A DNA stretch of 18,831 nt, taken from contig DXZA01000001.1 of the NCBI GenBank assembly GCA_019415525.1, positions 1 through 18,831 of the forward strand, written 5' to 3'. The stretch comes from Tyzzerella sp. (GTDB lineage: Bacteria; Bacillota; Clostridia; Lachnospirales; Anaerotignaceae). Below are positions 7,937-15,160 of this stretch, piece after piece (position 1 is the stretch's first letter; every line of letters starts with the position of its first letter). Under the pieces are notes generated by a model. The model searched no databases, had not been told where the DNA came from, and saw only the letters and a list, made by a program, of their open reading frames with translations. A program made the translations under genes and the position numbers.

Positions 7937-8874
7937 CAGAACTTCATTTACATCTTGATGGTTCATTAAGACCTAAAACTGTATGGGAATTAGGAAAAGA
8001 ACAAAATATTGACCTTGGGGCTAAAGATATTGAAGAACTTAAATTTATGATGGAAGTACCAAATGATTGCAAAACTCTTCATGAATGTCTTGAAAGATTT
8101 GACCTTCCTCTTAAAGTTCTTCAAACTGCTGATGCTATTGAAAGAGTTTCATATGAAATAGTAGAAGACCTTTCAAAGCTTGGTATTGATTATGCAGAAG
8201 TAAGATTTGCACCTCAGCTTTCAATAAATAAAGGTCTTACACAATCAGAAGTTGTTGAAGCAGCAATAAAAGGTGTTAAAAGAGGTATGAAAGATTTTCC
8301 AACTATAAAATGTGGTCTTATACTTTGTTGTATGAGAGGGGAAAATATTCAAGATAAAAACCTTGAAACAATAGAGGTTGCTAAAAAATATTTAGGTGAT
8401 ATTGTATGTGCAGTTGACCTTGCCGGTGCAGAATCTTTATATTCAACTGAAATATTTGAAACTGTATTTAAAAAAGCTAATGAATATAATCTTCCAAGAA
8501 CAATACATGCTGGAGAGGCAGCAGGGGCTGACAGTATAAGAAAGGCTCTTTCATATGGTACAAAACGATTAGGTCATGGTGTTAATGCTATTTATGATAA
8601 AGAGCTTATGAAAGAACTTATTGATAATGAAGTTACTCTTGAAGTTTGTGTAACAAGTAATTATCAAACAAAAGTTGTGCAAAGTATTGAAGAACATCCT
8701 GTTAAAAAGCTTTTTGATGCCGGTGTAAGAGTTACTGTAAATTCAGATAATATGACAGTATCTTCAACAAATATTCATAAAGAAATAAAAATACTTAAAG
8801 AACGTCTTGGTTTTACTGACGAAGATATTAAAAAAATGCAGGAATATGCAGAAGAAGCAAGATTTCTTAAATAA
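7933..8874 (+). CDS. add: Adenosine deaminase
   Basis: A 313-residue cytosolic zinc enzyme converting adenosine (or deoxyadenosine) to inosine and ammonia in purine salvage. The metal and catalytic motifs of the family are present: HLHLDG with His5 and His7, HAGEAAG with His192 and Glu195, RLGHGVN with His215, and VNSDN with Asp272. The canonical TSN motif is preserved as VTSNYQT (240-246). The second Asp of the usual TDDP motif is Asn273, a change known from other bacterial members, so activity is still expected. The ATG overlaps the stop of the second permease. The gene closes the operon and is followed by a strong terminator. Other deaminases of this superfamily, such as adenine deaminase, are possible but less consistent with the linked nucleoside importer. 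Confidence 0.88.
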   Translation: MTELHLHLDGSLRPKTVWELGKEQNIDLGAKDIEELKFMMEVPNDCKTLHECLERFDLPLKVLQTADAIERVSYEIVEDLSKLGIDYAEVRFAPQLSINKGLTQSEVVEAAIKGVKRGMKDFPTIKCGLILCCMRGENIQDKNLETIEVAKKYLGDIVCAVDLAGAESLYSTEIFETVFKKANEYNLPRTIHAGEAAGADSIRKALSYGTKRLGHGVNAIYDKELMKELIDNEVTLEVCVTSNYQTKVVQSIEEHPVKKLFDAGVRVTVNSDNMTVSSTNIHKEIKILKERLGFTDEDIKKMQEYAEEARFLK

Positions 8875-8877
8875 TCT

Positions 8878-8913
8878 AAAAAGAGAAAAGTAGAAATACT
8901 TTTCTCTTTTTTT
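8878..8913 (+). terminator. Intrinsic terminator of the nucleoside operon
   Basis: A perfect 15-base-pair stem (8878-8892 with 8897-8911) around a GAAA loop is followed by a T run. It begins four bases after the deaminase stop codon. Because the arms are A- and T-rich at the outer end, it could also act on the opposite strand. Confidence 0.9.
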
Positions 8914-8914
8914 A

Positions 8915-8923
8915 TGTTATAAT
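8915..8923 (+). promoter_or_regulatory. Extended -10 promoter for acylphosphatase
   Basis: TGT followed by TATAAT (8918-8923) forms an extended -10 element immediately after the operon terminator. No good -35 is visible at 17 bases. The predicted start, near 8930, falls directly before the ribosome binding site, giving a leader of only about 17 nt. Confidence 0.5.
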
Positions 8924-8946
8924 TATTAAAAAGGTAGGTGTTTACT

Positions 8947-9216
8947 ATGAAAAGAAAACATTATTATTTTTATGGTAGAGTTCAAGGTGTTGGTTTTCGT
9001 TATACAATGACATATAATGCGAGAAATCTTGGGCTTACAGGTTGGGTAAGGAATTTATATGATGGAAGTGTTGAGGCTGAAATCCAAGGCAGTGAAGTTC
9101 GTATTATGGCACTTATTAAGAAAATGGAAAGCGTACCATTTATAAGAATAGAGTCTATGAAAGTTAATGATATTGATTTAATTGAAGATGAAAAAACATT
9201 TGTTGAGAAGTGGTAA
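8947..9216 (+). CDS. acyP: Acylphosphatase
   Basis: An 89-residue cytosolic enzyme hydrolysing acyl phosphates such as carbamoyl or acetyl phosphate. The family signature GRVQGVGFRYT supplies the phosphate-binding loop and catalytic arginine, and GWVRNLYDGSVE supplies the catalytic asparagine. Length is standard. The ATG at 8947 is six bases after AGGTG (8936-8940); the in-frame GTG at 8938 lies inside that site and is rejected. It stands alone between two terminators with its own promoter, so it is a monocistronic unit unrelated to its neighbours' operons. Confidence 0.95.
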   Translation: MKRKHYYFYGRVQGVGFRYTMTYNARNLGLTGWVRNLYDGSVEAEIQGSEVRIMALIKKMESVPFIRIESMKVNDIDLIEDEKTFVEKW

Positions 9217-9247
9217 AAAAGGGTATCATTGTTGATACTCTTTTTTT
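9215..9247 (+). terminator. Intrinsic terminator after acylphosphatase
   Basis: GGGTATCA pairs with TGATACTC (9221-9228 with 9233-9240, one G-T pair) around a TTGT loop, extended by an A run pairing with the following seven Ts. The stop codon overlaps the base of the stem. Confidence 0.88.
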
Positions 9248-9248
9248 A

Positions 9249-9277
9249 TTGTATATAAAAAATAAATATGATATAAT
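9249..9277 (+). promoter_or_regulatory. Promoter of the hydrogenase maturation operon
   Basis: TTGTAT (9249-9254) and TATAAT (9272-9277) are 17 bases apart, with TGA before the -10 making it an extended -10 promoter. The start would be near 9284. The -35 begins two bases after the T tract of the acylphosphatase terminator. Confidence 0.7.
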
Positions 9278-9283
9278 ATGTAC

Positions 9284-9462
9284 AGTTTAATAAAAATTTT
9301 AATGATATTCAAAGAAGAAGGATAATTTCCAACTTTAATGGTATTTTTGAAATTTTATATTCACACAGTTACTGACGTAATTTTTTAAAATTATGAAAGA
9401 AGGACGGTGTTTTTTTAATGCGTCCTTTTATGGACGTTTTTTATTTTGAAAGGAGAATTTTT
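9284..9462 (+). promoter_or_regulatory. Structured leader of the hyd operon, candidate riboswitch or attenuator
   Basis: About 180 nt separate the predicted start from the first hyd ATG. An upstream TTCAAA/TTTGAA pairing (9308-9313 with 9346-9351) encloses small GC-containing elements. Downstream are three mutually complementary blocks: GGACG (9402-9406), CGTCC (9421-9425) and GGACG (9432-9436). The middle block can pair with either flank. Pairing with the third gives a terminator-like hairpin; pairing with the first (nine base pairs, 9398-9406 with 9421-9429) excludes it. I do not recognise a known riboswitch class. Confidence 0.45.
9420..9447 (+). terminator. Candidate leader terminator upstream of the hyd genes
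   Basis: A six-base-pair stem (9420-9425 with 9432-9437, five of them an uninterrupted GC-rich block) around a TTTTAT loop is followed by TTTTTTATTTT. It ends just before the ribosome binding site of the first gene. Termination here would shut off the whole operon, so it is probably conditional. Confidence 0.5.
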
Positions 9463-9720
9463 ATGGAATACAGAGTTGCTTTAATAGGTATTATGATTGA
9501 AAATCCTGATTCTGTTGAATTGCTTAATAAAATTTTACATGATTATGGAAGTTATATAATAGGCAGAATGGGTATACCTTATCATAAAAGAAATGTAAAT
9601 ATAATAAGTATTGCAGTTGATGCACCACAAAATATAATAAGTGCTCTTTCTGGTAAACTTGGTATGCTTGATGGTGTTACATCAAAAACTGTTTATTCAA
9701 ATATTACTGCTGAGGAATAA
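9463..9720 (+). CDS. TM1266-family iron-only hydrogenase system putative regulator
   Basis: An 85-residue soluble protein with a small alpha/beta ACT-like fold (NikR C-terminal-like), found almost always beside [FeFe]-hydrogenase maturation genes and therefore proposed to regulate them; no DNA-binding domain is visible. The opening YRVALIGIMIENPDSVELLNKILHDYG, the central GRMGIPY and the late SALSGKLGMLDGVTSKTVYS match the family. The ATG at 9463 has AAAGGAGA seven bases upstream; an in-frame ATG at 9418 lies in the leader hairpin and would add an unlike N-terminus, so it is rejected. hydE begins two bases after the stop. The ligand is unknown. Confidence 0.9.
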   Translation: MEYRVALIGIMIENPDSVELLNKILHDYGSYIIGRMGIPYHKRNVNIISIAVDAPQNIISALSGKLGMLDGVTSKTVYSNITAEE

Positions 9721-9722
9721 AA

Positions 9723-10808
9723 ATGAAAAATTTAATAGATAAACTTGAAAAAGAATGTAAATTATCATTTGATGAGTGGAAAGCTCTTCTAAGTGAAGGT
9801 TTTTATGAATGTAGAAATGGTTTAGCAATGCCTTTAGATGGAAATAGCTTGCTTGCATATACATCTAATAAAGCAAGAAAAATAAGTACAGAAGTTTTTG
9901 GTAATAAGGTTTATATAAGAGGGCTTATTGAATTTACTAATTTTTGTAAAAATGATTGTTATTACTGCGGACTTAGAAAAAGTAATAAAGAAGTAAAAAG
10001 ATATAGATTAGATAAAGAAACAATACTTGATTGTTGTAAAAAGGGATATGAGTTAGGTTTTAGAACATTTGTATTACAAGGTGGAGAAGACTTATATTTT
10101 AATGATGAAATAATGGAAAGCATAATAAAAGATATAAAGAAAAACTTTAATGATTGTGCTATAACATTATCAATAGGTGAAAAATCAGAAAAGACATATG
10201 ACTTATTAAAAAAAGCTGGTGCTGACCGTTATCTTTTACGCCATGAAACAGCTGATAAAAGTCATTATGAAAAATTACATCCTGATGATATGAGTTTTGA
10301 AAACAGAATTGAGTGTCTTTCTAATTTGAAAAAAATAAAATATCAAACAGGTTGCGGAATAATGGTAGGTTCTCCATATCAAACTATTGAAACAATAGCA
10401 AAAGATTTTATGTTTATGGAAAAATTACAGCCTGAAATGGTTGGAATTGGGCCTTTTTTACCTCAACATGCAACACCTTTTTATGATAAAAAAGGCGGAA
10501 CTCTTGAAGAAACATTATTTATACTTTCATTAACTAGAATTATGCTTAAAAAAGCACTTCTTCCAGCGACAACAGCTCTTGGAACAGTTTATGAAGGAGG
10601 AAGGGAATTAGGAATACTTTGTGGTGCAAATGTAGTTATGCCTAATTTATCACCTTTAGGTGTAAGAAAAAATTATCAATTATATGATAATAAAATATGT
10701 ATGGGTGACGAGGCAGCAGAAAGTGTAAATTCTCTTAGAAAAACAATGGCAAAAATAGGTTATGAAATAGTTACTGAAAGAGGAGATTCTCCTAATTTTA
10801 AAATATAA
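9723..10808 (+). CDS. hydE: [FeFe]-hydrogenase H-cluster maturase HydE (radical SAM)
   Basis: A 361-residue cytosolic radical SAM enzyme acting in assembly of the 2Fe subcluster of [FeFe]-hydrogenase; it processes the iron-carbonyl-cyanide cysteine synthon made by HydG. The cluster motif is FCKNDCYYCGLR, with Cys75, Cys79 and Cys82 in the standard CX3CX2C spacing. HydE hallmarks follow: KRYRL, FVLQGGED, the RHETADKSHYEKLHP segment, and GIGPFLPQHATPF with LGTVYEGGRELGILCGANVVMPNLSP near the C-terminus. Length is typical. GAGG in the last codons of the TM1266-like gene serves as ribosome binding site. The optional second cluster seen in some HydE proteins is not evident. Confidence 0.96.
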   Translation: MKNLIDKLEKECKLSFDEWKALLSEGFYECRNGLAMPLDGNSLLAYTSNKARKISTEVFGNKVYIRGLIEFTNFCKNDCYYCGLRKSNKEVKRYRLDKETILDCCKKGYELGFRTFVLQGGEDLYFNDEIMESIIKDIKKNFNDCAITLSIGEKSEKTYDLLKKAGADRYLLRHETADKSHYEKLHPDDMSFENRIECLSNLKKIKYQTGCGIMVGSPYQTIETIAKDFMFMEKLQPEMVGIGPFLPQHATPFYDKKGGTLEETLFILSLTRIMLKKALLPATTALGTVYEGGRELGILCGANVVMPNLSPLGVRKNYQLYDNKICMGDEAAESVNSLRKTMAKIGYEIVTERGDSPNFKI

Positions 10809-10866
10809 TATTAAAGTCTGACGGGAAAGATTATGTTCTGACCCTATGAAGAAAGGAAGAAAATAT
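10809..10866 (+). promoter_or_regulatory. hydE-hydG intercistronic element
   Basis: This spacer is longer and richer in GC than other gaps in the operon. It has a direct repeat TCTGAC (10817-10822 and 10837-10842), a GGG/CCC pair (10823-10825 with 10842-10844) and a minimal ATG-TTC-TGA reading frame (10833-10841). AAAGGAAG (10852-10859) then sets the hydG start. Whether it is a control element or only spacer is unknown. Confidence 0.3.
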
Positions 10867-12291
10867 ATGTATAATTATAATCCTAAATCATTAAAAGCAG
10901 AGGAGTTTATAAACCATGAAGAAATTATGGAAACTCTTAAATATGCAGAAGAAAATAAGCATAATGAAAAACTTATAAGTGAGATTATTGAAAAAGCAAA
11001 ATTAAGAAAAGGTCTTAGTCATAGAGAAGCATCTGTTCTTCTTGAATGTGATATTCCTGAAAAAAATCAAGAAATATTTGAGCTTGCAAAACAGATTAAA
11101 AAAGATTTTTATGGTAATAGAATAGTTATGTTTGCACCATTATATCTTTCAAATTATTGTGTAAATGGCTGTGTTTACTGCCCATATCATATGAAAAATA
11201 AGCATATAGCTAGAAAAAAACTTACACAGGAAGAAATAAAAAAAGAAGTTATTGCACTTCAAGATATGGGACATAAACGTCTTGCACTTGAAGCAGGTGA
11301 AGACCCTGTAAATAACCCTATTGAATATATACTTGAAAGCATTAAAACAATTTATAGTATAAAACATAAAAATGGTGCAATACGTCGTGTAAATGTTAAT
11401 ATTGCAGCAACAACAGTTGAAAATTATAAAAAACTTAAAGATGCAGGAATAGGTACATATATACTTTTCCAAGAAACATATCATAAAGAAAGTTATGAAA
11501 AATTACACCCAACAGGTCCTAAACATGATTATTGTTATCATACAGAAGCTATGGACAGAGCACAACAAGGTGGTATTGATGATGTAGGTCTTGGAGTACT
11601 TTTTGGACTTGAACTTTATCGTTATGAGTTTGCAGGATTACTTATGCATGCAGAACATCTTGAAGCTGTTTTTGGAGTTGGTCCACATACAATAAGTGTA
11701 CCAAGAATACAGCCGGCTGATGATATTGACCCTTCTGAATTTGATAATGGTATTGATGATGATACATTTGCTAAAATAGTAGCTTGTATAAGAATTTCAG
11801 TACCATATACAGGTATGATTATATCAACAAGAGAAAGTCAAAAATGTAGAGAAAGAGTTTTAGGTCTTGGTGTTTCACAAATAAGTGGAGGTTCAAAAAC
11901 AAGTGTTGGTGGATATTCAACTCCTGAACCAGAATATGAAAATTCATCACAGTTTGATATAAGTGATAATAGAACATTAGATGATATTGTAAAATGGCTT
12001 ATGGAAATGGATTATATACCAAGTTTTTGTACAGCCTGTTATAGAGAAGGAAGAACAGGTGACCGTTTTATGAGCCTTTGTAAAAGTGGACAAATTCAGA
12101 ATTGCTGTCACCCAAATGCACTTATGACATTGAAAGAATACCTTATAGATTATGCTTCAGAAGATACTGTTAAAGTAGGAGAGGAAATGATTAAAAAAGA
12201 AATTCCAAATATTCCTCTTGAAAAAGTTCGTAATATAGTAAATAAAAATCTTTTAGAAATTGAAAAAGGTAATCGTGATTTTAGATTTTAA
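10867..12291 (+). CDS. hydG: [FeFe]-hydrogenase H-cluster maturase HydG (tyrosine lyase, radical SAM)
   Basis: A 474-residue cytosolic radical SAM enzyme that cleaves tyrosine to p-cresol and dehydroglycine, the source of the CO and CN ligands of the H-cluster. The N-terminal cluster motif is YCVNGCVYCPYH, with Cys98, Cys102 and Cys105. The C-terminal auxiliary cluster motif CTAC followed by a third cysteine after 22 residues is intact (CX2CX22C) and marks HydG rather than ThiH. EAGEDP, FQETYHKESYEKLHPTGPK and SVPRIQPA are further family segments. The ATG at 10867 is preferred because AAAGGAAG precedes it and it gives the normal family N-terminus; an ATG at 10846 would precede that site and add seven odd residues. 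hydF follows 16 bases later. Confidence 0.97.
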   Translation: MYNYNPKSLKAEEFINHEEIMETLKYAEENKHNEKLISEIIEKAKLRKGLSHREASVLLECDIPEKNQEIFELAKQIKKDFYGNRIVMFAPLYLSNYCVNGCVYCPYHMKNKHIARKKLTQEEIKKEVIALQDMGHKRLALEAGEDPVNNPIEYILESIKTIYSIKHKNGAIRRVNVNIAATTVENYKKLKDAGIGTYILFQETYHKESYEKLHPTGPKHDYCYHTEAMDRAQQGGIDDVGLGVLFGLELYRYEFAGLLMHAEHLEAVFGVGPHTISVPRIQPADDIDPSEFDNGIDDDTFAKIVACIRISVPYTGMIISTRESQKCRERVLGLGVSQISGGSKTSVGGYSTPEPEYENSSQFDISDNRTLDDIVKWLMEMDYIPSFCTACYREGRTGDRFMSLCKSGQIQNCCHPNALMTLKEYLIDYASEDTVKVGEEMIKKEIPNIPLEKVRNIVNKNLLEIEKGNRDFRF

Positions 12292-12307
12292 TTAAGGAGA
12301 AAAATTT

Positions 12308-13480
12308 ATGGGGATGAATGAAACACCATCAGGAGAAAGAGTGCATATAGCTTTTTTTGGTAGAAGAAATGTAGGAAAATCAAGTCTTTTAAATGCTGTT
12401 ACAAATCAAAATATAGCTGTTGTTTCTGATGTTAAAGGCACAACAACAGACCCTGTTTATAAATCTATGGAACTTTTACCAATAGGGCCAGTTATGGTTA
12501 TTGATACAGCGGGTATTGATGATATAGGAGAACTTGGACAATTAAGAATTGAGAAAACAAAACAGGTACTCAATAAAACAGATATAGCTGTTATTGTTGC
12601 AGAAAAAGAAATAACGGATTTTGAAAAAGAAATTATAAATTCTGTAAAAGAAAAAAATATACCTTTTATTATTGTATATACAAAATCTGATATTTATGGT
12701 GAAAAACAATGTTTTGAAAATGAAATATGTGTAAGTGCCAAAACAAAAGAAGGTATAAACGAGCTTAAAGAAATGATAGGAAAATTAAAGCCTTCTGAAA
12801 ACAATAGAAAACTTGTTTCTGATATACTTAATAAAGGTGATATAGTTATACTTGTTGTACCTATTGATAAAGCTGCACCTAAAGGTAGACTTATATTACC
12901 ACAACAGCAAGTTATAAGAGATTGTATTGAGTGTGGAGCAGTATCTGTTGTATGTAAAGAAACAGAACTTGAACAAATGCTTGATGTACTTGGTGAAAAT
13001 GTAAAAATGGTAATAACAGATAGTCAGATATTTGGTCTTGTAGATAAAATAACACCTAAAAATATACTTATGACATCATTTTCTGTTATATTTGCAAGAT
13101 ATAAAGGTAATATATATCAAGCAGTTGAAAGTGCAAGAGTTTTAAATAATATAAATGATAATAGTAATATACTTATATCAGAAGGCTGCACTCACCATAG
13201 ACAATGTGGAGATATAGGAACAGAAAAGTTACCAAATCTTATAAGAAAATTTACTAATTCAAATCCTAATTTTGAATTTACATCAGGAACTGAATTTCCA
13301 GATGATATATCAAAATATGATATAGTTATACATTGTGGTGGGTGTATGCTTAATGAAAAAGAAATGAGCAACAGATTATATAAAGCGAAAGAAAAAAATG
13401 TGCCTATGACAAATTATGGTACAGCAATAGCATATATGAATGGTATACTTGAAAGAAGTCTTAAACCTTTTGGTATATAA
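12308..13480 (+). CDS. hydF: [FeFe]-hydrogenase maturation GTPase HydF
   Basis: A 390-residue GTPase and scaffold that carries the 2Fe subcluster precursor and delivers it to apo-hydrogenase. The N-terminal GTPase domain has GRRNVGKS (18-25), a TTTDPV switch (45-50), DTAG (66-69) and TKSD (125-128). A dimerisation domain follows. The C-terminal cluster-binding domain has Cys294-x-His296 (in EGCTHHRQCGD) and, 45 residues later, HCGGC (342-346), the characteristic HydF ligand pattern. AAGGAG lies eight bases before the ATG; an ATG two codons on is possible. It ends the operon, followed by a strong terminator. No hydrogenase structural gene is within the window. Confidence 0.97.
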   Translation: MGMNETPSGERVHIAFFGRRNVGKSSLLNAVTNQNIAVVSDVKGTTTDPVYKSMELLPIGPVMVIDTAGIDDIGELGQLRIEKTKQVLNKTDIAVIVAEKEITDFEKEIINSVKEKNIPFIIVYTKSDIYGEKQCFENEICVSAKTKEGINELKEMIGKLKPSENNRKLVSDILNKGDIVILVVPIDKAAPKGRLILPQQQVIRDCIECGAVSVVCKETELEQMLDVLGENVKMVITDSQIFGLVDKITPKNILMTSFSVIFARYKGNIYQAVESARVLNNINDNSNILISEGCTHHRQCGDIGTEKLPNLIRKFTNSNPNFEFTSGTEFPDDISKYDIVIHCGGCMLNEKEMSNRLYKAKEKNVPMTNYGTAIAYMNGILERSLKPFGI

Positions 13481-13485
13481 AAATT

Positions 13486-13513
13486 AATGCAGAGCAATGC
13501 TCTGCATTTTTTT
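13486..13513 (+). terminator. Intrinsic terminator of the hyd operon
   Basis: A perfect ten-base-pair stem (AATGCAGAGC with GCTCTGCATT, 13486-13495 and 13499-13508) around an AAT loop is followed by a run of seven Ts starting within the arm. Confidence 0.93.
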
Positions 13514-13529
13514 ATTTATAATAAGTAAA

Positions 13530-13538
13530 TGATATAAT
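13530..13538 (+). promoter_or_regulatory. Extended -10 promoter of the MATE gene
   Basis: TGATATAAT supplies an extended -10 element with TATAAT at 13533-13538. The hexamer 17 bases upstream, TTTTAT (13510-13515) in the terminator T tract, is a weak -35. The start would be near 13545. Confidence 0.5.
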
Positions 13539-13581
13539 ATTTGAACTGACTATAAATTATAATAAAAAAATGGTGGATATT

Positions 13582-14958
13582 ATGAAAAAAATAAATAATC
13601 TTGGTTCAGATAGTATGGGTGGACTTGTTGTTCGTCTTGCAATACCTTCGATGATAGCACAGTTTATAAATGTTTTATATAGTATTGTTGATAGAATATT
13701 TATAGGTAATATTCCAGAAATAGGAGCAATGGCTCTTGCAGGTGTTGGAATATGTGGACCTATTGTAACACTTATTTCTTCTTTTTCAACTTGGATAGGT
13801 ATAGGAGGTTCACCTCTTATGAGTATTAAACTTGGAGAAAGGAATAAAAAAGCAGCAAGGCATATTATGGCAAATTGTTTTATAATGCTTATAATAATGT
13901 CAATTATAATAACGACAATATTATTTATATTTAAAAATAAATTGCTCATGTTTTTTGGTGCAAGTGAAAATACATTTCCTTATGCAAATACTTATATGTC
14001 GATTTATATTTTGGGAAGCATTTTTGCAATAGTATCAATGGGTATGAATTCATTTATAATATGTCAGGGATTTTCAAGAGTTGCAATGATTACTGTTGTA
14101 ATAGGTGCAGTAAGCAATATTATACTTGACCCAATATTTATATTTGTTTTTAATATGGGAGTTGCTGGTGCGGCTATTGCTACAGTTATTTCTCAAATGA
14201 TTTCTTGTATATTTGTATTGTGGTTTCTTTTTGGTGACTATCCTCCTATTGGTATTACATTTAGAGGATATAATATTGAAATAATGAAAAAAGTACTTAT
14301 TGTAGGCTTTTCTCCTTTTGTTATAATATCTCTTGATAGTGGTCTTATAATAGCTATGAATATGGCACTTCAATATTATGGTGGTGCAGGATATGGAGAT
14401 ATGCTTGTAACTTGCCATACTATTGCCCAAAGTTTCTTTTTAATGGTTACGTTGCCTATGGCAGGTATCACAGGTTCAACACAACCTATATTAGGATTTA
14501 ATTATGGTGCTGGAAATATTAAGAGAGTTAAAGAAGGGCAGAAATATACTTTGATAGTATGCTTTGTATTTACAACTATAATGATGATTATAGCTCATTT
14601 GTTTTCACCTTATTTTGTAAGACTTTTTACAAATGACAAAATATATATGGAGCTTTCTGTAAAAGCTATAAAGATATTTACGCTAATGATAATTCCTCTT
14701 GCAGTACAATATACTGTAGTTGATGGATTTACAGGAATATCAGCAGTAAAGTTTGCTATAAGTTTATCTATTTTTAGAAAATTATTATATTTTATATCTA
14801 TGATAATTTTCCCAATATTTTTTGGTATTGAAAATATATTTTACGCAGAGCCTGTTGTAGATGGTATAAGTTTTTTATGTTCTACATTTGTATATTTTAA
14901 AGTTATGGGAAAAATACTTGAAAAAAGAGAAAATTTATTAAATTCAAAAAGAATATGA
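13582..14958 (+). CDS. MATE family multidrug/cation exporter
   Basis: A 458-residue integral membrane antiporter exporting drugs or metabolites in exchange for Na+ or H+. It has about twelve hydrophobic helices in two similar halves. The start LGSDSMGGLVVRLAIPSMIAQ and the first-half motif VDRIFIGNIPEIGAMALAGVG are strongly typical of the clostridial MATE branch; PMAGITGSTQPILGFNYGAGN is the matching second-half motif. The ATG at 13582 follows GGTGG (13572-13576); an ATG at 13570 is in frame but has no ribosome binding site. It appears to be a single-gene unit. No clear terminator follows; the region merges into the next promoter. The substrate cannot be inferred. Confidence 0.94.
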   Translation: MKKINNLGSDSMGGLVVRLAIPSMIAQFINVLYSIVDRIFIGNIPEIGAMALAGVGICGPIVTLISSFSTWIGIGGSPLMSIKLGERNKKAARHIMANCFIMLIIMSIIITTILFIFKNKLLMFFGASENTFPYANTYMSIYILGSIFAIVSMGMNSFIICQGFSRVAMITVVIGAVSNIILDPIFIFVFNMGVAGAAIATVISQMISCIFVLWFLFGDYPPIGITFRGYNIEIMKKVLIVGFSPFVIISLDSGLIIAMNMALQYYGGAGYGDMLVTCHTIAQSFFLMVTLPMAGITGSTQPILGFNYGAGNIKRVKEGQKYTLIVCFVFTTIMMIIAHLFSPYFVRLFTNDKIYMELSVKAIKIFTLMIIPLAVQYTVVDGFTGISAVKFAISLSIFRKLLYFISMIIFPIFFGIENIFYAEPVVDGISFLCSTFVYFKVMGKILEKRENLLNSKRI

Positions 14959-14973
14959 AAAAATATATTATTA

Positions 14974-14982
14974 TGGTAAAAT
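14974..14982 (+). promoter_or_regulatory. Candidate extended -10 promoter of the microprotein gene
   Basis: TGG followed by TAAAAT (14977-14982) lies just after the MATE gene. No good -35 is present. The start would be near 14989, within or at the edge of the inverted repeat that follows. Confidence 0.35.
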
Positions 14983-14985
14983 ATA

Positions 14986-15007
14986 CACATAAAAATAATT
15001 TTATGTG
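14986..15007. repeat. Perfect inverted repeat CACATAAAA-ATAA-TTTTATGTG
   Basis: Two nine-base arms (14986-14994 and 14999-15007) flank a four-base centre. It lies between the predicted -10 and the microprotein ribosome binding site, which it touches at 15007. It could be an operator at the start site or an mRNA hairpin limiting ribosome access. Confidence 0.6.
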
Positions 15008-15017
15008 AGGTGATAAC

Positions 15018-15098
15018 ATGAAGCAGCATAGATTTTGGGCGTGGGCAGCTGTATTTTGTATGTTTATGGTTATGATTACAGGATATAAACACAAATAA
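15018..15098 (+). CDS. 26-residue single-helix membrane microprotein
   Basis: A short reading frame, too short for normal ORF cut-offs, but with a near-ideal ribosome binding site (GAGGTGAT, 15007-15014) four to five bases before its ATG. The product has a basic N-terminus (MKQHR), one hydrophobic Trp/Met-rich helix (residues 6-21) and a TGYKHK tail, so it should be a single-pass membrane protein with positive charges at both ends. It is bracketed by an inverted repeat upstream and a terminator five bases after its stop, a layout suggesting a real gene. I believe similar small proteins ending in TGYK occur in clostridia, but I cannot name a family with confidence. It could be a regulatory microprotein, a stress peptide, or a leader peptide for the following genes. 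Confidence 0.58.
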   Translation: MKQHRFWAWAAVFCMFMVMITGYKHK

Positions 15099-15102
15099 TA
15101 AA

Positions 15103-15137
15103 TAAAAAGGCATCTTTAAAGATGTCTTTTTATTTTT
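15103..15137 (+). terminator. Intrinsic terminator after the microprotein gene
   Basis: A stem of about eleven base pairs (15104-15114 with 15121-15131, one G-T pair) and a six-base loop is followed by an interrupted T run. The next gene starts 24 bases later without room for an obvious promoter, so read-through or regulated termination is likely. Confidence 0.75.
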
Positions 15138-15160
15138 AAGTATATTTAGGAGGTATATTT

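Noticed and set aside
8740..8760. Adenosine deaminase with a lost catalytic Asp (NSDN instead of TDDP)
   Set aside because: The zinc ligand Asp272 is retained, and the following Asn is common in bacterial adenosine deaminases.
9361..9380. Hammerhead-like CTGACG string in the hyd leader
   Set aside because: The required CTGANGA core is not met and no matching three-stem arrangement is visible.
9418..9462. Upstream ATG giving a 15-residue N-terminal extension of the TM1266-like protein
   Set aside because: It lies inside the leader hairpin, has no ribosome binding site, and bypasses the AAAGGAGA-ATG at 9463 that gives the family's normal start.
11149..11484. 111-residue minus-strand ORF opposite hydG
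   Set aside because: Low-complexity Phe/Ile/Cys/Asn product opposite the invariant radical SAM motifs; no start signals.
13557..13949. 130-residue minus-strand ORF opposite the MATE gene
   Set aside because: It is a shadow of the strongly conserved MATE reading frame and has no ribosome binding site; its hydrophobicity mirrors the AT-rich membrane codons.
14841..15113. Minus-strand ORFs of 63-90 residues crossing the MATE 3' end and microprotein
   Set aside because: They run through a terminator and the opposite strand of the microprotein, with no ribosome binding site or recognisable motif.
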